Positions 32,111-34,872 of a stretch of 34,872 nucleotides of DNA are shown piece by piece. The number at the start of each line of letters is the position of its first letter. Positions within the stretch are counted from its first letter, which is position 1. Below the pieces are notes generated by a model. That model ran no database searches. It had not been told where the DNA came from and worked only from the letters and a program-made list of their open reading frames with translations. Source of the stretch: Ardenticatenaceae bacterium (GTDB lineage: Bacteria > Chloroflexota > Anaerolineae > Promineifilales > Promineifilaceae); assembly GCA_020634495.1 (NCBI GenBank), contig JACKBR010000047.1, positions 1 through 34,872 of the forward strand, given 5' to 3'. The position numbers and the translations under genes were made by a program.

Positions 32111-33397
32111 ATGGCGAGCAGCGTGGCGACGGAACGGCCGTTTAACTACAAAAAAACAATCATTGTGGGCTTTGGCTTTTTGGGCATCAGCATCATCTGG
32201 CCCATTTTCAACCAGTACATTCCCATCTTTTTGCAGGCGGGCAACCCTGCCTTCGAGGGCGGGGCCGATGTGCGCGGCTTTGGGCTTGGCCCGGCGCTGG
32301 CCCTGTTCATCATGACCTGGGACAATCTGATTAACGTGTTTGTGCAGCCGTGGGTGGGGGCCAAAAGCGACCGCACCTGGAACCGCTTTGGGCGGCGCAA
32401 GCCGTGGATTTTGCTGGGCGTGCCCATTGCTTTGGTTGGATTTACGTTGATACCCTTTGCCCAAACGGCCGTTGCCATCGCCGCCTTCATCCTCATCACC
32501 AACTTTGGCATGGCCCTGTTCCGCTCCCCCACCGTCGCCTGGCTGGGCGATTTGTACGAGCCAGATGATCGCAGCAAGGCGAATGGCATCATCAATTTGA
32601 TGGGCGGCGTTGGTGGGCTGTTGGCCTTTTTTGGCGGGGGCGCTCTTTTTGAGCAGTTTAGCAAGATCGACCCGGAACTGGGGCGCATGGCCCCCTTCAT
32701 CGGTGGCGGCATTTTGCTGCTGGCAGCGGCGCTGGTGGCCCTGCTGGGCGTGCGCGAACCGGAGAAAATCACCGTCGAAGCCGAGCCAGATGATCCCGGC
32801 GTGCTGGCCAATCTGCAAACCGTTTGGCGCAATCCCAACAAGAGCGGGCTGTTTGTGCTGTTGGGCATTTTGTTCTGGTTCATGGGCTTCAACGCCCTGG
32901 AGGCCGGGCTTTCTTCATTTGCCGTCTTCACGCTGGACATCTCCCCCGGCACCGCTTCGATTTATGCCGGATCGATCACCATCAGCTTCATCCTGTTTGC
33001 GGTTCCGGCGGGGTTGATTGGCACCAAATACGGCCGTCGCCAGGCAATCCGAATTGGTTTAACCGGACTCACGTTGCTGCTGTTGGTTGGCTACTTTCTC
33101 ATTCAAGGAGCTGCCACCTTCATCATCATTTTGGTGCTGGCGGGCGTCTTCTGGTCTTGCGTCAACGTCAACAGCCTGCCGCTGGTGTACGATCACGGCG
33201 ATGAGCGGCGCATCGGCGCGTATACGGGGCTGTATTATTTTTCTTCGCAGTTAGCGGCCGTTTTAGGGCCAACGCTAGGCGGCGTAATGGTGGACAGCCT
33301 GAACAGCAACTACCGCTGGCTCTTCCTCTTCAGCGCCTTTTTCATGGCCCTGGCCTGGGCCGTCATGCAACGTGTAAAACCACAACCCGGTATATGA
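32111..33397 (+). CDS. MFS transporter, SLC45/GPH sugar-cation symporter-like
   Basis: The 428-residue protein has about twelve membrane helices. MTWDNLINVFVQPWVGAKSD followed by RTWNRFGRRKPWILLGVP is the loop 2-3 signature of the sucrose/maltose-type (SLC45, GPH-related) transporters. RSPTVAWLGDLYEPDDRSKA and the repeated GTKYGRRQAIRIG in the second half fit the same group. It should import a sugar or glycoside with protons or sodium. GGGAGGG lies 5-6 nt before the ATG. No glycosidase or kinase gene is next to it, so the substrate is open. The palindrome at 32019-32071 lies 40 nt upstream. Confidence 0.88.
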   Translation: MASSVATERPFNYKKTIIVGFGFLGISIIWPIFNQYIPIFLQAGNPAFEGGADVRGFGLGPALALFIMTWDNLINVFVQPWVGAKSDRTWNRFGRRKPWILLGVPIALVGFTLIPFAQTAVAIAAFILITNFGMALFRSPTVAWLGDLYEPDDRSKANGIINLMGGVGGLLAFFGGGALFEQFSKIDPELGRMAPFIGGGILLLAAALVALLGVREPEKITVEAEPDDPGVLANLQTVWRNPNKSGLFVLLGILFWFMGFNALEAGLSSFAVFTLDISPGTASIYAGSITISFILFAVPAGLIGTKYGRRQAIRIGLTGLTLLLLVGYFLIQGAATFIIILVLAGVFWSCVNVNSLPLVYDHGDERRIGAYTGLYYFSSQLAAVLGPTLGGVMVDSLNSNYRWLFLFSAFFMALAWAVMQRVKPQPGI

Positions 33398-33439
33398 GCT
33401 CTTTCACTTCTCACTTTTTACTTTTCAATCGCCCAATTC

Positions 33440-33468
33440 TTGACGAATCAACGTCCCCATGCTACCAT
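33440..33468 (+). promoter_or_regulatory. Sigma-70 promoter of the tyrS leader
   Basis: TTGACG (33440-33445) and TACCAT (33463-33468) are separated by exactly 17 nt. Transcription would start near 33475, within a few nt of the leader reading frame at 33478. Confidence 0.6.
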
Positions 33469-33477
33469 GCGGCCATC

Positions 33478-33567
33478 ATGAATTTGCACATTTTCAGCTA
33501 TTACCGCAGCTATTCTTTGCAAACACAGACGCCGCAGGCGTGTGGGGATGAAGTTGGCTGTCACTGA
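33478..33567 (+). CDS. Candidate Tyr-rich leader peptide of tyrS
   Basis: A 29-codon frame starts MNLHIFSYYRSYSLQTQTPQ and stops at 33565-33567. Tyr is encoded at codons 8, 9 and 12 (33499-33513), three of five consecutive codons, a density expected for an attenuation leader sensing charged tRNA-Tyr. It is followed by an intrinsic terminator at 33596-33630 and then tyrS. A GCCGC at 33531-33535 can pair with GCGGC at 33601-33605 in the terminator's 5' arm, allowing alternative folds. The start lies about 3 nt after the predicted transcription start, so translation would be leaderless. Short frames arise by chance, so this stays a candidate. Confidence 0.55.
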   Translation: MNLHIFSYYRSYSLQTQTPQACGDEVGCH

Positions 33568-33595
33568 CAACTGAACCAAATGACCCAGACCACCC

Positions 33596-33630
33596 AAGAC
33601 GCGGCTAATCCCCGCGTCTTTTTTATTTTT
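33596..33630 (+). terminator. Intrinsic terminator between the leader frame and tyrS
   Basis: AAGACGCGG (33596-33604) and CCGCGTCTT (33612-33620) form a perfect 9-bp stem with a 7-nt loop, followed by TTTTATTTTT. It lies about 85 nt before the tyrS start, with only repeat-like sequence between, so it either ends an upstream transcript or acts as a conditional terminator for tyrS. Confidence 0.85.
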
Positions 33631-33632
33631 GC

Positions 33633-33694
33633 CACAGAGCACACAGAGAAAAGAATTACTTTATAATCTGCAAAAATCTGTGTAATCTGCGGAT
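33633..33694. repeat. Interspersed repeats in the tyrS leader
   Basis: GCCACAGAGCACACAGAG is related to the arms at 14839-14906, and the following TAATCTGCAAAAATCTGTG resembles the inverted sequence at about 31280-31298. A further TAATCTGCGGATT follows. A TATAAT within this stretch (33661-33666) could act as a second -10 box for tyrS. Confidence 0.5.
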
Positions 33695-33715
33695 TGCTAT
33701 TCTGGAGAAGGACTT

Positions 33716-34872
33716 ATGAACGCATTTGAAGAACTGCGCTGGCGCGGATTTGTCTACGACCACACCGAAAGCGTGCCAGAACTGCTGGCGAAAGAGAAAG
33801 TGACGCTGTACAGTGGCTTTGACCCCACAGGCGACAGCCTGCACATTGGCCACCTGGTGCCGATGATGGCTATGGCCCGGATGCAGCGATATGGCCACAC
33901 GCCAATTGCCCTGGCGGGCGGCGGCACGGGCATGATTGGGGATCCAAGCGGCCGTTCCACCGAGCGCAATCTCCTCACCCTGGATGAAGTACAGGCCAAC
34001 CTGGCGCGCATCCATGATCAGCTCGCGGGCATTTTAGATTTTGAAGTCAAGAGCAATCCGGCGCGCATTCTGAACAATGCGCTGTGGCTTACAGAAGTAA
34101 GCATGATGGAATTTTTGCGCGATATTGGCAAGCATTTCACGGTGAATTACATGATGGCCAAGGATTCTGTGAAATCGCGGCTGGCTCGTGAAGATGGCAT
34201 CTCTTACACCGAGTTTAGCTACATGCTGCTGCAAGCCTACGACTTCATGCACCTGCACCAGAACCACAACTGCCTTTTACAGCTAGGTGGCAGCGACCAG
34301 TGGGGCAACATTCTGGCTGGCGTAGAACTCATTCGCCGCGCCAAAGGCGAAAAAGCACACGCGCTGGTCTTTCCGCTCATCACCCAGGCAGACGGCAGCA
34401 AATTTGGCAAAACATCGGCCGGGACCAACGCCTGGCTGGCGGCGGATCGCACCTCGCCCTACCGCTTCTACCAGTTCTGGCTCAACGCCGACGATGGCGA
34501 CGTGCTGAACTACCTGCGCTACTTTACCTGGCTGGACCAGCAAGAGATTGCTGAGTACGAGGACAAGCTGTTCAACGCCCCGGAGAAACGGGAGGCGCAG
34601 CGGCGTCTGGCGCAAGAGGTAACGCGGATGATTCATGGGGAAACGGCCGTAGCCAAAGCTGAAAAAGCCGCCGACGTCCTGTTTGGCGGTGACTTAGACG
34701 GCCTGGAAGCCGCCGACATCCGCGACATCTTCACCGATGTGCCTAGTAGCCAACTGGCCAAAACCACGCTAGAAGGCGACGGCCTCTCCGTGGTGGATCT
34801 GCTGGTAGACACCGGCGTCGCCTCCTCCAAAGGCGACGCTCGCCGCTCCATCCAGGGTGGCGGCCTCTATCT
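33716..34872 (+). CDS. tyrS: Tyrosyl-tRNA synthetase, 3' end beyond the window
   Basis: The reading frame from ATG 33716 continues past the window edge, giving 385 complete codons. It is a class I synthetase that charges tRNA-Tyr. Motifs: [20 protein letters not shown] with the HIGH signature, [20 protein letters not shown], the tyrosine pocket [14 protein letters not shown] and [19 protein letters not shown], and the KMSKS variant KFGKT in [10 protein letters not shown]. The last visible residues ([20 protein letters not shown]) are the start of the S4 RNA-binding domain. GGAGAAGG lies 6 nt before the ATG. The upstream leader with a Tyr-rich frame and terminator suggests control by tRNA-Tyr charging. 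Typical length is about 420, so only a short piece is missing. Confidence 0.96.
   Translation, partial: MNAFEELRWRGFVYDHTESVPELLAKEKVTLYSGFDPTGDSLHIGHLVPMMAMARMQRYGHTPIALAGGGTGMIGDPSGRSTERNLLTLDEVQANLARIHDQLAGILDFEVKSNPARILNNALWLTEVSMMEFLRDIGKHFTVNYMMAKDSVKSRLAREDGISYTEFSYMLLQAYDFMHLHQNHNCLLQLGGSDQWGNILAGVELIRRAKGEKAHALVFPLITQADGSKFGKTSAGTNAWLAADRTSPYRFYQFWLNADDGDVLNYLRYFTWLDQQEIAEYEDKLFNAPEKREAQRRLAQEVTRMIHGETAVAKAEKAADVLFGGDLDGLEAADIRDIFTDVPSSQLAKTTLEGDGLSVVDLLVDTGVASSKGDARRSIQGGGLY

Noticed and set aside
32084..32952. Two long antisense frames opposite the MFS gene
   Set aside because: The sense strand has clear SLC45-type transporter signatures; the antisense products are low-complexity.
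33398..33715. T-box riboswitch upstream of tyrS
   Set aside because: No T-box sequence (GGTGGNACCGCG type) or Stem I pattern is visible; the leader contains a short Tyr-rich frame instead.

Overview
This looks like a chromosomal segment from an uncultured or little-studied member of the Chloroflexota (Anaerolineae/Caldilineae-like). The taxonomy is inferred from four things: gene content (mreBCD with a PBP2; a histidine phosphatase/DUF3090/SCO1664-type cluster otherwise known from Actinobacteria; RfbH-type and FAD-dependent sugar genes), moderately GC-rich DNA, intergenic regions crowded with short palindromic repeats, and no viral or plasmid genes. The 8-bp palindrome ACGGCCGT occurs roughly 60 times by eye on a window where about one copy is expected, in genes on both strands, like the HIP1 motif of cyanobacteria.

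Layout. 1-269: end of a DUF5996 gene. 509-2926: Lon-like AAA+ protease. 3013-3369: small uncharacterised gene. 3535-10551 (minus strand): cell-surface block of LysM lipoprotein, Nudix hydrolase, small membrane protein, FAD-dependent oxidoreductase with a fused membrane domain, a small membrane paralogue of that domain, a family 2 glycosyltransferase and an RfbH-type 3-dehydratase. 10732-13316 (plus): family 4 glycosyltransferase overlapping a polyprenyl glycosylphosphotransferase, probably starting an exopolysaccharide or lipid-linked glycan pathway. 13441-14022: decayed HEPN toxin with an apparently intact MNT nucleotidyltransferase. 14207-14620 (minus): unknown small protein. 14947-20246: mreB, mreC, mreD and a PBP2 (cell elongation). 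20340-22510: phosphatase, DUF3090 and PI3/4-kinase-like proteins. 22676-25902: tight run of receiver-ParA ATPase, sirtuin and GAF histidine kinase. 26013-26945: thioredoxin reductase. 27173-28545: small membrane protein and M50 protease. 28591-28664: tRNA with CAT anticodon. 28715-31300: large polytopic membrane protein. 31374-31868 (minus): DUF427. 32111-33397: MFS transporter. 33716-34872: tyrS, running off the window.

The main theme is the cell envelope: sugar modification, glycan assembly, elongasome and surface membrane proteins. The most unusual regulatory signal lies before tyrS: a promoter, a 29-codon reading frame with three clustered Tyr codons, and an intrinsic terminator, which together resemble ribosome-mediated attenuation. 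The most interesting protein-level candidate is the kinase/phosphatase/DUF3090 cluster. The large membrane gene at 28715-31300 is also odd: an 8-bp tandem repeat lies inside it, and both ends appear to be built from intergenic repeat sequence.

Limits: all family assignments come from reading motifs, without database searches. Repeat copy numbers are counted by eye. Start codons are uncertain where stated.
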